Notes: a model not told the origin generated them from the letters alone. DNA of 64,000 nt from an uncultured Eubacteriales bacterium (GCA_900318145.1 ONJM01000009.1:1-64000), one strand, 5' to 3'. Positions 1-8,416 are shown, counted from the stretch's first letter. Numbers and translations: made by a program.

Positions 1-28
1 CGGAAGCACTGAGAAGGAGGAAAAAAAC

Positions 29-694
29 ATGAATCTTGATCGCGTCATTGCTGTGCGCAACGCCAAGACCATCTATCGGGATGGGGACCAGTGCGTAAAA
101 GTATTCAACGAAAACTATTCCAAAGCAGACATTCTCAATGAGGCGCTGAATCAGGCGCGGATCGAGGGAATCGGGCTGCATGTTCCCAGGATCCTTGGCG
201 TTACAATGATCGAGGGCAAATGGGCCATTCTCTCCGAGTTCATCCAGGGGAAAACATTATCCCAGATGATGAAGGAAGATCCGGACAGCAAGTCGAAATA
301 CCTGAATATGTTTGTGGATCTGCAGATGGAAGTACAGAGTAAAACCTGTCCGATGCTGAACCGGCTCAAGGACAAAATGTCCCGGAAGATCAGCCAGGCC
401 GATCTTGACGCTACGACGCGTTATGACCTGCTTGCCCGTCTGGAAGGCATGCCCTCCCATAACAAAGTGTGCCATGGCGATTTCTGGCCCTCCAACGTGA
501 TCATCAGTGAGGACGGCACCCCCTACGTTATTGACTGGAGCCATGTGACCCAGGGCAACGCCTCCGCCGATGTGGCGAGAACGTATCTGCTGTTCTGGCT
601 GAACGGAGATATTGACGGGGCAAAGGAATACCTGAATCTTTTCTGTGAAAAGAGCGGCACTCCCATGCAGTATGTGCAGAAATGGCTGGGCTAA
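29..694 (+). CDS. APH-fold small-molecule kinase (phosphotransferase family)
   Basis: A 221-aa soluble protein with the aminoglycoside/choline kinase fold. The Brenner-type catalytic motif HGDFWPSN lies near residue 149 and the metal-binding IDW near residue 169. The N-terminal half is the short nucleotide lobe (a Lys in QCVKVF is the likely ATP-contacting residue). At 221 aa it is shorter than classical aminoglycoside kinases (about 260 aa) and closer to the Kdo/choline/lipopolysaccharide-kinase-like group. An AAGGAGG ribosome site sits 8-10 nt before the ATG. A weak hairpin with a T-run follows, so it is probably not in the hydrogenase operon downstream. Substrate unknown; I would not call it an antibiotic-resistance gene from sequence alone. 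Confidence 0.75.
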   Translation: MNLDRVIAVRNAKTIYRDGDQCVKVFNENYSKADILNEALNQARIEGIGLHVPRILGVTMIEGKWAILSEFIQGKTLSQMMKEDPDSKSKYLNMFVDLQMEVQSKTCPMLNRLKDKMSRKISQADLDATTRYDLLARLEGMPSHNKVCHGDFWPSNVIISEDGTPYVIDWSHVTQGNASADVARTYLLFWLNGDIDGAKEYLNLFCEKSGTPMQYVQKWLG

Positions 695-723
695 TGTAGT
701 GGAGTATCATTAATCTTTCCGCC

Positions 724-746
724 GGGGGAACATCGCTCCCCTTTTT
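724..746 (+). terminator. Short hairpin plus T-run after the kinase gene
   Basis: GGGGA (725-729) pairs with TCCCC (737-741) around a 7-nt loop, followed by five T. It lies 30 nt after the kinase stop and 39 nt before the hydrogenase operon start. It could terminate the kinase transcript or attenuate read-through; the stem is short. Confidence 0.45.
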
Positions 747-784
747 CCGGACAGGATGCAATAAAAAACGAGGAGATAAAGCGT

Positions 785-1024
785 ATGAAAGTTACAGTAT
801 GTATCGGTTCCTCCTGCCATATCAAAGGTTCCCGTTCCGTGGTGGAACAGCTGCAGGACCTGATTGCCAAAGAAAACCTGAACGACAAGATTGAACTGGG
901 CGGCACTTTCTGCATGGGTAAATGCCAGCAGGGCGTGTGCGTCACAGTGGACGGAGAATTCTTTTCCGTATCGCCCGAAACCGTTTCTTCTTTCTTTGAA
1001 AAAGAAATTAAAGCAAAGGTGTAA
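785..1024 (+). CDS. Thioredoxin-like [2Fe-2S] protein (NuoE/HymA-type), hydrogenase accessory
   Basis: A 79-aa protein with the four-Cys pattern of thioredoxin-like [2Fe-2S] ferredoxins: two Cys in CIGSSC near the N-terminus and a second pair in FCMGKC around residue 41. In NuoE/HoxE/HymA proteins such a domain carries one [2Fe-2S] cluster and passes electrons between a flavin subunit and a hydrogenase. Here only the minimal thioredoxin-like domain is present (NuoE is about 160 aa). It is the first gene of a tight operon; its stop is 3 nt before the next start. Position and size match the small first gene of hfsABCD-type operons. The preceding GAGGAGAT is a good ribosome site. Confidence 0.8.
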   Translation: MKVTVCIGSSCHIKGSRSVVEQLQDLIAKENLNDKIELGGTFCMGKCQQGVCVTVDGEFFSVSPETVSSFFEKEIKAKV

Positions 1025-1027
1025 GCA

Positions 1028-2704
1028 ATGCCGAACTGTCTGACGCTGAAAAAATCCAACTGCAAAAACTGCTATAAGTGCATCCGCAACTGCCCTGTGA
1101 AATCCATTCGCTTTTCCGGCAACCAGGCCCATATCATCGGCAACGAGTGCATCCTGTGCGGGCGCTGTTTTGTGGTCTGTCCGCAGAATGCCAAGGAGAT
1201 TGTGGATGAAACCGAAAAGGTGAAGGTGCTGATCCAGAGCGGCGACCCGGTGGTGGTTTCTCTGGCTCCGTCCTTTGTAGCCAACTATGAAGGCGTGGGT
1301 ATCGAAGCCATGCGGGAAGCGCTGAAAAAGCTCGGCTTTTATGATGCGGAGGAAACCGCCCTGGGAGCCACACTGGTCAAACGGGAATACGACCGCATTC
1401 TGTCGCAGGAGGATCGGGATGTAGTCATTTCTTCCTGCTGCCATTCCGTGAATCTGCTGATCCAGAAGTATTTCCCCAAGGTGCTTCCGTACCTGGCGGA
1501 CGTACTGTCGCCCATGCAGGCCCACTGTGTGGATATAAAACGCCGCCTCCCCAATGCGAAAACGGTGTTCATCGGTCCCTGCGTGGCAAAGAAGGATGAA
1601 GCGGAGTATTATGAAGGCATTGTGGATGCGGTGCTGACGTTTGAAGAACTGACCAGCTGGATGAAAAAAGAAGGCGTGGAAATAAAACAGGAAAAGCGCC
1701 CGGATGAAAACAGCCTGGCCAGGTTTTTCCCTACGACGGGCGGCATCCTGAAAACCATGGCACAGGATGCGCCCGGATTTACCTATCTGGCGCTGGACGG
1801 CGTGGAAAACTGTATTGCGGCCTTAAAGGAAATCGAACAGGGAAATATCCATCATTGCTTCATCGAAATGAGCGCCTGCGCGGGCAGCTGCGCCGGCGGT
1901 CCGGTCATGGAGAAGTACGGCCACAGTCCGCTGAAGGACTATCTGGCAATATCCGGGTACGCAGGAGACAGGGATTTCAATATTGAACAGCCGGAAATCC
2001 GGCAGCTGCGCAAACACTTCGAACCCATTGACCAGCGCGCCGCCATGCCCGGCGAAGATGAAATCCGGAATATCCTGCGGGAGATGGGCAAGTTCAAACC
2101 CAGCCAGGAACTGAACTGCGGCTCCTGCGGGTATAATTCCTGCCGGGAAAAAGCCATTGCCATTTATCAGGGCAAAGCAGAAATATCCATGTGCCTGCCC
2201 TATCTGATGGAAAAGGCGGAAAACGTCAGCGATACCATTGCCCGTAACAGCCCCAACGGCATCATCATGCTGAACGATCAGCTTGAGGTGCAGCAGATTA
2301 ACCCTGCCGCCCTTAAAATCCTGAACCTGCGTTCCGAGAATGACGTGCTGGGAGATCAGGTGGTTCGTATTCTGGATCCCGCGCCGTTTATCAAGGTGCA
2401 GAGCACAGGCCGCGGTATTTTCCACCAGAGAAGCTACCTGGCAGAGTATGGCTGCACTATCCAGCAGACTATCGTCCCTGCCGAAGAAGGACGGATGCTG
2501 CTGTGCATTATGCGTGACGTGAGCGAAGAAGAGGAGTCCCGTCGGCAGCGGGAGGAAATCAGCCGCCAGACGGTTGAAGTGGCTGACAAGGTGGTGGATA
2601 AGCAAATGCGCATTGTGCAGGAAATTGCCAGCCTGCTGGGTGAAACCGCTGCCGAAACCAAAATTGCCTTGTCCAAGCTGAAGGAGTCCATTACCAATGA
2701 ATGA
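1028..2704 (+). CDS. hfsB: Sensory-type [FeFe]-hydrogenase with PAS domain (HfsB/HydS-like)
   Basis: 558 aa. Order: two N-terminal [4Fe-4S] ferredoxin motifs (first at C12-C15-C18-C22); the H-cluster domain, roughly 70-345, with the three signatures SSCCHSVN, PCVAKKDE and MSACAGSCAGG; a small CGSCGYNSC four-Cys cluster near 362 (as in RnfB); a PAS domain about 395-500; and a C-terminal coiled coil. The usual P1 signature TSCCP is changed to SSCCH, but both Cys are kept. PAS-fused group C hydrogenases are thought to sense H2 and signal rather than to run bulk turnover. The gene overlaps the phosphatase gene downstream by 8 nt, so hydrogenase state is probably passed to that phosphatase. The role is inferred from architecture. 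Confidence 0.85.
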   Translation: MPNCLTLKKSNCKNCYKCIRNCPVKSIRFSGNQAHIIGNECILCGRCFVVCPQNAKEIVDETEKVKVLIQSGDPVVVSLAPSFVANYEGVGIEAMREALKKLGFYDAEETALGATLVKREYDRILSQEDRDVVISSCCHSVNLLIQKYFPKVLPYLADVLSPMQAHCVDIKRRLPNAKTVFIGPCVAKKDEAEYYEGIVDAVLTFEELTSWMKKEGVEIKQEKRPDENSLARFFPTTGGILKTMAQDAPGFTYLALDGVENCIAALKEIEQGNIHHCFIEMSACAGSCAGGPVMEKYGHSPLKDYLAISGYAGDRDFNIEQPEIRQLRKHFEPIDQRAAMPGEDEIRNILREMGKFKPSQELNCGSCGYNSCREKAIAIYQGKAEISMCLPYLMEKAENVSDTIARNSPNGIIMLNDQLEVQQINPAALKILNLRSENDVLGDQVVRILDPAPFIKVQSTGRGIFHQRSYLAEYGCTIQQTIVPAEEGRMLLCIMRDVSEEEESRRQREEISRQTVEVADKVVDKQMRIVQEIASLLGETAAETKIALSKLKESITNE

Positions 2705-3866
2705 TCTGACTTGCGATATCGGCTATAAAAGCATCAATCACGCAGGCGAACAGCTTTGCGGAGACCATGTGGAGGTCGTGGAGCAAGAAGACGGTTCCAC
2801 AGTCATCGTGCTGGCGGACGGGCTGGGCAGCGGGGTGAAAGCCAGTATTCTGTCCACGCTGACCAGTAAAATCATTTCCACCATGCTGGCTGCCGGGCTG
2901 TCCATTGAGGAATGCGTGGAAACCATCGCCGCCACGCTGCCGGTGTGTTCCGTGCGCGGCGTGGCTTATTCCACCTTTACCATTATCCGGCTGATCCGCA
3001 ACCAGACCGCGGAGCTGATCCAGTACGACAATCCACAGGTGATTGTGCTGCGCAACGGTGAAAACTGGGAATATCCGCGTACGGAGACCACCATCGGCGG
3101 AAAGCAGATCTTCCGCTCCCTGATCCGGCTTCAGGAGGACGACGTGTTTATTGCCATGAGCGACGGCTGTCCGCATGCCGGCATCGGCATGGCTTATAAC
3201 TTCGGCTGGAAACGGGAAGATATCATCAAGTTTATGGAAGCCATGAGCCTGTGCGGATACACGGCCAAGAACCTGTCCACCCTGCTGGTGGATGAGTGCA
3301 ACAAGCTTTACGGCGGGGAGCCCGGTGACGACGCTACCTCCTGCGTGGTGCGCGTCCGCAGGCGTATACCCATGAATATGCTTTTCGGCCCGCCCAGCAA
3401 CCGGGACGACGGCGACCGGATGATGAGCCTGTTCTTTGCCAAGGAAGGCAAGCATATCATCTGCGGCGGCACCACTTCCTCCATCGCGGCAAAATGGCTG
3501 AACAAACCGCTGCGCGCTTCGCTGGATTTCACAGGAGATATCCCGCCTATTGCCTATCTGGAAGGGGTTGATCTGGTGACCGAGGGCGTAATTACCGTCA
3601 ACCGGGTAGTTGAATATGCCAAAGACTATATCGGTGAGAATAAACACTATGAAGACTGGAGTTTCGGGAAGGACGGTGCCTCCCTCATCAGCCGTCTGTT
3701 GTTTGAAGAAGCAACCGATATCAATTTCTATGTAGGCAAAGCCATCAATCCGGCCCACCAGAATCCCGACCTTCCCATCAATTTCAATATCAAGATGAAT
3801 CTGGTGCAGGAATTGTCGGAAGCTTTGAAAAAGATGGGGAAACGCATTAAAGTCAGTTATTTTTAA
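2697..3866 (+). CDS. hfsC: SpoIIE/PP2C-type serine phosphatase, hydrogenase-associated (HfsC-like)
   Basis: 389 aa. Residues about 1-225 form a SpoIIE-like PP2C domain: the metal-binding Asp is in LADGLGSG, MSDG lies near residue 152, and GDDATS comes close to the domain end. Residues 230-389 form a second region rich in Gly and mixed charge that I do not recognise outside such operons. The start codon lies inside the 3' end of the PAS-hydrogenase gene (8-nt overlap), implying coupled translation. Phosphatases of this type sit beside sensory [FeFe]-hydrogenases in clostridia and are thought to relay the redox/H2 signal by dephosphorylating a protein target. No kinase or anti-sigma partner is visible in the window. 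Confidence 0.8.
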   Translation: MNDLTCDIGYKSINHAGEQLCGDHVEVVEQEDGSTVIVLADGLGSGVKASILSTLTSKIISTMLAAGLSIEECVETIAATLPVCSVRGVAYSTFTIIRLIRNQTAELIQYDNPQVIVLRNGENWEYPRTETTIGGKQIFRSLIRLQEDDVFIAMSDGCPHAGIGMAYNFGWKREDIIKFMEAMSLCGYTAKNLSTLLVDECNKLYGGEPGDDATSCVVRVRRRIPMNMLFGPPSNRDDGDRMMSLFFAKEGKHIICGGTTSSIAAKWLNKPLRASLDFTGDIPPIAYLEGVDLVTEGVITVNRVVEYAKDYIGENKHYEDWSFGKDGASLISRLLFEEATDINFYVGKAINPAHQNPDLPINFNIKMNLVQELSEALKKMGKRIKVSYF

Positions 3867-3875
3867 GGAGTCATT

Positions 3876-5297
3876 ATGCGGAAGTTTGATACCAAGGTAC
3901 AGCATCTGAAATACAAGGTGCTCCGGGAGGTAGCCCGACAGGCCTGGAATGATACCCTGCTGGAAAACGTGCTGGACATTCCCAAAATGATTGTACCCGG
4001 CAAAGTCCCCACCATGCGTTGCTGCGTTTACAAGGAAAGGGCTATCCTGGCCGAGCGCGTCAAACTGGCGATGGGCGGAGGAAACAGTGGTAATATTATT
4101 CAGGTAATTGATATTGCCTGTGATGACTGCCCTGCCATAGGCTATCAGGTCACAGATTCCTGTCGGGGCTGCCTGGCTCACCGGTGTGAGGACGTTTGCA
4201 AACGCGGCGCGATTTCTTTTGATTATAAACACGAGGCGCATATCGACAAAACCAAATGTGTGGAATGCGGCCAGTGCGCCAAAGTCTGTCCCTACAGTGC
4301 TATTGTGAACCGCAAGCGCCCCTGCCAGAATGCCTGCAAAATCAAGGCCATTTCTATCAACGAGGAGAATGCCGCCTGTATCGATGATGAAAAGTGCATC
4401 CAATGCGGCGCATGCGTATATCAGTGCCCCTTCGGCGCGATTTCAGACCGGTCCTTTATCATCAACGTGATCGATATGCTGAAAAAAAGCCAGGGGAATA
4501 CCCGTTACAAGGTCTATGCCCTGGTTGCGCCTGCCATCGGCAGCCAGCTCAATTATGCCAAACTGGGACAGGTGATTACCGGTATCAAGCAGCTGGGCTT
4601 TTACACCGTGGTGGAGGCCGCCCTTGGCGCGGATATGGTAGCCCAGGCAGAATCAAAGGAACTGACTGAAAAGGGATTCCTGACATCCTCCTGCTGCCCG
4701 GCGTTCGTACGTTATGTCAAAACCGCTTTCCCGGCACTTGTCCCTTATATTTCGCACAATCTGTCACCCATGGCCACGATTGCGAGATACATCAAGGAAC
4801 ATGAAGAAAACGTCAAAATCGTTTTTATCGGGCCCTGCACTGCGAAAAAGGCTGAAGTTCAGCTGGAAGATGTGAAGCCCTATGTGGATGCCGCCATCAC
4901 CTTTGAAGAGCTGCAGGCGCTCCTGGACAGCAGGGATATCGACATCACATCCCTTCCGGAAGATGTACTGGACAACGCCAGTTATTTTGGCCGCATCTTT
5001 GCCCGCAGCGGGGGCCTGTCCGATGCTGTGGCCGAAGGACTGAAAGAACAGCACCTGGACGATTTTGAGCTGAAGGCCTGTGCCTGCGACGGAATCGAGG
5101 AATGCCGAATAGCCTTGCTGAAAAAGAGCAAAAAAGCACTGGATGCCAATTTCATTGAGGGCATGGCCTGTGTAAACGGCTGTATCGGAGGTGCCGGAAA
5201 CCTGACCCATGGAGAAAAAAACAAGGCAGCTATGGACAGCTATGGCCGGGAGGCATTGGAAAAAACCATATTGGATGCGATCGCGCCGCTCCGATAA
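3876..5297 (+). CDS. hfsD: Catalytic [FeFe]-hydrogenase, monomeric, ferredoxin-type (HfsD-like)
   Basis: 473 aa. A long N-terminal region has a Cys-rich segment (about 87-115), then [4Fe-4S] motifs, including CVECGQCAKVCP and CIQCGACVYQCP. The H-cluster domain follows with TSSCCPAF, PCTAKKAE and GMACVNGCIGGAG, so all residues that hold the H-cluster and the proton-relay Cys are present. The third signature reads CIGGAG rather than the usual CxGGGG, as in group B/D enzymes. It would reduce protons with ferredoxin electrons in the cytoplasm. It starts 9 nt after the phosphatase gene with AAGGAG ahead of the ATG, and it closes the four-gene operon. No maturases (HydE/F/G) are in the window. Confidence 0.85.
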   Translation: MRKFDTKVQHLKYKVLREVARQAWNDTLLENVLDIPKMIVPGKVPTMRCCVYKERAILAERVKLAMGGGNSGNIIQVIDIACDDCPAIGYQVTDSCRGCLAHRCEDVCKRGAISFDYKHEAHIDKTKCVECGQCAKVCPYSAIVNRKRPCQNACKIKAISINEENAACIDDEKCIQCGACVYQCPFGAISDRSFIINVIDMLKKSQGNTRYKVYALVAPAIGSQLNYAKLGQVITGIKQLGFYTVVEAALGADMVAQAESKELTEKGFLTSSCCPAFVRYVKTAFPALVPYISHNLSPMATIARYIKEHEENVKIVFIGPCTAKKAEVQLEDVKPYVDAAITFEELQALLDSRDIDITSLPEDVLDNASYFGRIFARSGGLSDAVAEGLKEQHLDDFELKACACDGIEECRIALLKKSKKALDANFIEGMACVNGCIGGAGNLTHGEKNKAAMDSYGREALEKTILDAIAPLR

Positions 5298-5404
5298 TAA
5301 AATGGAGTATGTTCAGATAAATCTGCCCTGATCCCAGCCGTATCTTCACAAAACAAACCAATCGAACCCCTCTCCAATGCGTCGCATTGTCTTAAAACGA
5401 GCAT

Positions 5405-5440
5405 GAAAAAACCTTGCAGGCTTTGATCTGCAAGGTTTTC
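5405..5440 (-). terminator. Rho-independent terminator of the tRNA-Ala transcript
   Basis: On the minus strand a near-perfect 10-bp stem (AACCTTGCAG / CTGCAAGGTT, 5410-5437) is followed by a T-run. It begins directly after the encoded CCA end of the tRNA. Confidence 0.85.
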
Positions 5441-5516
5441 TGGTGGAGCATAGGGGAGTCGAACCCCTGACCTCGACAATGCGAATGTCGCGCGCTACCA
5501 TCTGTGCTAATGCCCC
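5441..5516 (-). tRNA. tRNA-Ala (anticodon CGC)
   Basis: A 76-nt cloverleaf with encoded CCA. The acceptor GGGGCAT pairs with ATGCTCC and contains the G3-U70 wobble that specifies alanine. The anticodon stem is CGACA/TGTCG with loop TTCGCAT, giving anticodon CGC. The T arm is AGGGG-TTCGACT-CCCCT. The D stem (GCAC/GCGC) has one mismatch. It would read GCG codons, which fits the GC-rich genome. It is transcribed from the promoter at 5722-5750 after a ~200-nt leader that holds a second, truncated tRNA-like sequence. Confidence 0.93.
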
Positions 5517-5595
5517 GAATTTGGTAACAATTCCGACCAGATTTTCCATCAGCTCCTATGGTCGGCTTTCGGAACTGATCCTGGTGTGGGGTGTA

Positions 5596-5634
5596 AGTAC
5601 GGAAGGTTCGTTCTACCAACTGTGCTAATGCCCC
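5596..5634 (-). pseudogene. Truncated tRNA-Ala-like copy (5' half only)
   Basis: The 22 nt at 5613-5634 match the first 22 nt of tRNA-Ala at 5495-5516 in 21 positions (acceptor 5' strand and D arm), and the preceding flank is also similar. Beyond that there is no complementary anticodon stem, T arm or 3' acceptor strand. It lies in the leader of the real tRNA, 96 nt before it. It could be a decayed duplicate or a structured leader element. Confidence 0.6.
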
Positions 5635-5721
5635 GTATATGGTTCCCGGAGTGCTCCGGGGGATTCCCCTCGACTTTAACGTCCGGAGGTGTGGGACCCG
5701 CGGTTTTCAGCCGCAAGCGGA

Positions 5722-5750
5722 AGTATAACACAGCCAAAAGGAAAAGGCAA
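5722..5750 (-). promoter_or_regulatory. Promoter for the tRNA-Ala transcript
   Basis: On the minus strand TTGCCT (5745-5750), 17-nt spacer, TATACT (5722-5727). The predicted start is about 200 nt before the tRNA. Strong GC-rich hairpins (for example CCCGGAG/CTCCGGG at 5645-5660) fold in the leader. Confidence 0.75.
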
Positions 5751-5774
5751 GCTTTTTTTGCCTGCCTTTCAGGG

Positions 5775-6899
5775 TCATTTTTCCATTTCCTCCCTGCATT
5801 TTTTCAGCAGGGAAATGATCGGAAGATGCTGCGGGCAGACCATCTCGCACTGACCGCATTGAATACAGTCCGCCGCGTTTCCCCGGTCCGTCGTTACGAT
5901 GGTGTATTCCCGTACGGTCCGGAAATGGGGACTTCCCTCCCGCCGGTTATATACGGTGAAAATCTCCGGGATCGGAATCTGCGCCGGGCAGCCCTTCGTG
6001 CAGTAATGGCATGCGGTGCAGGGAATATCCTTCGCGGCGTCCAGGGCCTTCTGCGCCCTGGCGATCAGCTGCATTTCCTTTTCATCCAGCGGAACAAACG
6101 GCCGCATATGGCTCAGGTTGTCATCCATCTGGGCCAGGCTGCTCATGCCGCTGAGAACGGCCAGAATATTATCCAGCCCCGCCGCGAAGCGCAGCGCCCA
6201 GCTGGCATAGGACGCGCCGCTGCCCGCGCTGTCCAGGATTTCCCGCACTTTCGGGATAGGATCGGCCAGGATGCCGCCCTTTACCGGTTCCATAATCACC
6301 ACCGGCTTGCCGTACGCCCGGCACAGTTCCCAGTTGCGCCTGGAGGCGACGCCCGGGTTGTCCCAGTCCGCGTAATTGATCTGCAGCTGGACAAAATCGA
6401 TCTCCGGATGCTCCTTCAGCAGCTGCTCCAGCAGCACCGGATCCGCGTGGAAGGAGAAACCGTAATGGCGTACCAGGCCTTTCGCCTTCTGTTCCGCGAT
6501 ATAATCCCAGATATGGTACTCGTTGTATTTCTGCACGGTGCTGCGCTGCAGCGCGTGCAGCAGATAATAGTCGAAATATCCCGCGCCGGTGCGCTCCAGA
6601 CTGGTCTTGAACTGCTGTTTGGCACTGGCCTCATCCGTGCACTGCATGGCCGCGTGCAGCTTTGTGCAAACCGTGTAGGCTTCCCGGGGATACCGGTCCG
6701 CCACCGCGGCTTTGAACGCAGCTTCGCTCCCGCCGTTGTCATAGACAAAGGCCGTGTCGAAATACGTGCCGCCGGCAGCAATAAAATGATCCGCCATTTC
6801 GCAGACCTGCGGTATATCGATGGTGCCGTCCGGGTTCTTCGGAAGGCGCATCAGCCCGAATCCGAGCCTGAAAGGATTCAGTACGCGAACATCCTCCAT
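5775..6899 (-). CDS. Aldo/keto reductase with C-terminal ferredoxin-like Fe-S domain
   Basis: 374 aa. Residues about 10-270 form the aldo/keto reductase TIM barrel (LGFGLMRLP, FDTAFVYDNGGSE with the catalytic Asp/Tyr, then the NADP-binding end). The C-terminus holds two four-Cys motifs, CTACHYCTKGCP and CIQCGQCEMVCP, typical of the Fe-S-containing reductase subfamily common in clostridia. The Fe-S clusters probably let it exchange electrons with ferredoxin. The natural substrate is unknown. The start is supported by AAGGAGGT upstream. It follows the AI-2E-family permease gene on the same strand with a large hairpin between them. Confidence 0.85.
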   Translation of the reverse strand: MEDVRVLNPFRLGFGLMRLPKNPDGTIDIPQVCEMADHFIAAGGTYFDTAFVYDNGGSEAAFKAAVADRYPREAYTVCTKLHAAMQCTDEASAKQQFKTSLERTGAGYFDYYLLHALQRSTVQKYNEYHIWDYIAEQKAKGLVRHYGFSFHADPVLLEQLLKEHPEIDFVQLQINYADWDNPGVASRRNWELCRAYGKPVVIMEPVKGGILADPIPKVREILDSAGSGASYASWALRFAAGLDNILAVLSGMSSLAQMDDNLSHMRPFVPLDEKEMQLIARAQKALDAAKDIPCTACHYCTKGCPAQIPIPEIFTVYNRREGSPHFRTVREYTIVTTDRGNAADCIQCGQCEMVCPQHLPIISLLKKCREEMEK

Positions 6900-6933
6900 G
6901 CGGGGAGACCTCCTTGTCCGTCTGAGCTGTCTG

Positions 6934-6985
6934 CTTCAGGCGGAACGCTCCGTCCGCGTCCCGCCGCGGATCCTTCCGCCTGAAG
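6934..6985 (-). promoter_or_regulatory. Intercistronic nested hairpin between permease and reductase genes
   Basis: A 12-bp inverted repeat (CTTCAGGCGGAA at 6934-6945, TTCCGCCTGAAG at 6974-6985) encloses a second 6-bp stem (TCCGCG/CGCGGA). No T-run follows, so it looks more like an mRNA stability or processing element than a terminator. Confidence 0.55.
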
Positions 6986-7013
6986 CTGCTCCCGTTTTCT
7001 GTTTTTAAGCGTT

Positions 7014-8285
7014 TTACTGTTTTTCCGGACCGTGAGGAATTTCGCTTTCTTCCTTCCCGGCTTCCGTTTCATTTTCCGTTTCGCCGTTCTCCGGGTTTTC
7101 CGCTGTTTCCTCCGCTTCGTCCGTCTCCGGAGGCAGCTCAAGTATTACCGTTTCCGGGGTCTTCGCCCAGCGGCGCCTGAACCACTGCACAAGCAGATAC
7201 ATATCGTCGTTTACGCTCTTGAAGATGTCTCCCCTGAAAGCGCCCACCAGGACCGCCATGGCCACGGGGCCGCCGATCAGGCCGATGATTCCGCCGAACC
7301 GCATGCCCACAAACATGCCGATCAGGCTCAGCAGCGGGGAAATTCCGATCCGGTTGGACATCAGCTTCGGTTCCAGGATTCTGCGCAGCAGCTGCAGGAA
7401 ACCGGTAAGCGCCAGCACCTGGATGCCCGCGGTTGTGTTCCCCGTCAGGAAGTATACGACGCCCATCAGGATATACAGCAGGCCGCTGCCGACCATGGGG
7501 ATCATTTCCATCACGCCGGCCACCATGGAAATGACGCCGACATAATTGAAGCCGAAAATGCTCAGGGCGATCAGGCTGACGACAAGAACCATCAGCGCGA
7601 AGGTGCCCTGCACGCGCAGATAACCCACCAGGCTCCGAAGGGCGGAATTCGTCAGCTGCGTAGTGTTGCTGTCCTGCCGCCTGCGCTTGCCGCCGGGCAG
7701 GTAACTGCGGATCTCCTTATACTGAATCGTAATGAAATACAGCGCCATCGCCAGGAAGCTGAGATAGATCACGCTGTACGGCAGGCTGGAAATCAGCGAC
7801 ACGGTAAAGCTGACCACATCCGCCGCGGCCTCCGTCCCCCAGTAGCTGATACGGATCAGCGCGTCGTTCAGGGCGCCGCGGATCATTTCCTGAACCTGCG
7901 GGCTGAAATTGGCGGAAGCCTGATTCAGCAGATCCTCCATTGTGTGCTGCAGCGTGTTGATTGCGTCCGTAACCATACTGACGGTGTAACCCACAACGCC
8001 CGGCGCCTGCTCCGTAATGATCCGGATCGCCCAGTAGGTCAGGCCGATCAGGATCCCCAGCAGGAGCAGGACGCAGATCAGCACGGTGATGCCGCGCTTG
8101 ATTTTCAGTTTTTCCTGGGCAAAGGATACCACCGGCTGAAGCATCGCGGCCAGCGGGACCGCAATAATGAACGGGGAAAGCTTGTCCCACAGCTGCGGAA
8201 TTGCCCAGAAGGCAAATACAAGCAGAATGACTGCGCCGAATCCTTTCGCAGCCAGCCGCTCCGCAGCCTTTCTCTCTTCGCTCAT
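7014..8285 (-). CDS. AI-2E family (PerM/YtvI-type) membrane transporter
   Basis: 423 aa from the ATG at 8285. About eight membrane segments: two near the N-terminus (FGAVILLVFAFWAIP and the ITVLICVLLLLGIL segment), a soluble middle region, and a C-terminal group with the family's GxxxGxxxxxIP-like loop (VMEMIPMVGSGLL) and PVAMAVLVGAF. The tail is acidic (many Glu/Thr). The family exports or imports small molecules; the AI-2 role holds for few members. An ATG 12 codons upstream (8321) also exists, but the promoter at 8333-8361 would start RNA only a few bases before it, so 8285 (GGGAAG upstream) is preferred. Confidence 0.82.
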   Translation of the reverse strand: MSEERKAAERLAAKGFGAVILLVFAFWAIPQLWDKLSPFIIAVPLAAMLQPVVSFAQEKLKIKRGITVLICVLLLLGILIGLTYWAIRIITEQAPGVVGYTVSMVTDAINTLQHTMEDLLNQASANFSPQVQEMIRGALNDALIRISYWGTEAAADVVSFTVSLISSLPYSVIYLSFLAMALYFITIQYKEIRSYLPGGKRRRQDSNTTQLTNSALRSLVGYLRVQGTFALMVLVVSLIALSIFGFNYVGVISMVAGVMEMIPMVGSGLLYILMGVVYFLTGNTTAGIQVLALTGFLQLLRRILEPKLMSNRIGISPLLSLIGMFVGMRFGGIIGLIGGPVAMAVLVGAFRGDIFKSVNDDMYLLVQWFRRRWAKTPETVILELPPETDEAEETAENPENGETENETEAGKEESEIPHGPEKQ

Positions 8286-8332
8286 ACGCTTCCCTGCCCG
8301 TTTCCTTTTTCTGTCTGTCATTCGGTTCTGTT

Positions 8333-8361
8333 ATTCTACTCCCTTTTTTTTCTATTTTCAA
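8333..8361 (-). promoter_or_regulatory. Promoter for the AI-2E-family permease gene
   Basis: On the minus strand TTGAAA (8356-8361), 17-nt A-rich spacer, TAGAAT (8333-8338). It diverges from the plus-strand promoter at 8417-8445. Confidence 0.7.
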
Positions 8362-8416
8362 CTCTTCTGTTCCGGTTTGCCTGCCGCCGGCGCTGCCGTT
8401 TTTTTCGCCGCCTTCC

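Noticed and set aside
5596-5634. Second functional tRNA-Ala
   Set aside because: Only acceptor 5' strand and D arm match; there is no anticodon stem, T arm or acceptor 3' strand downstream.
5300-5750. tmRNA or T-box leader in the 5.3-5.75 kb region
   Set aside because: No tmRNA tag frame or 3' tRNA-like domain and no T-box sequence; the tRNA-Ala with its own promoter and terminator explains the structure.
8286-8321. Upstream ATG of the AI-2E-family permease
   Set aside because: The predicted transcript would start only a few bases before this ATG; the ATG at 8285 has room for a ribosome site.
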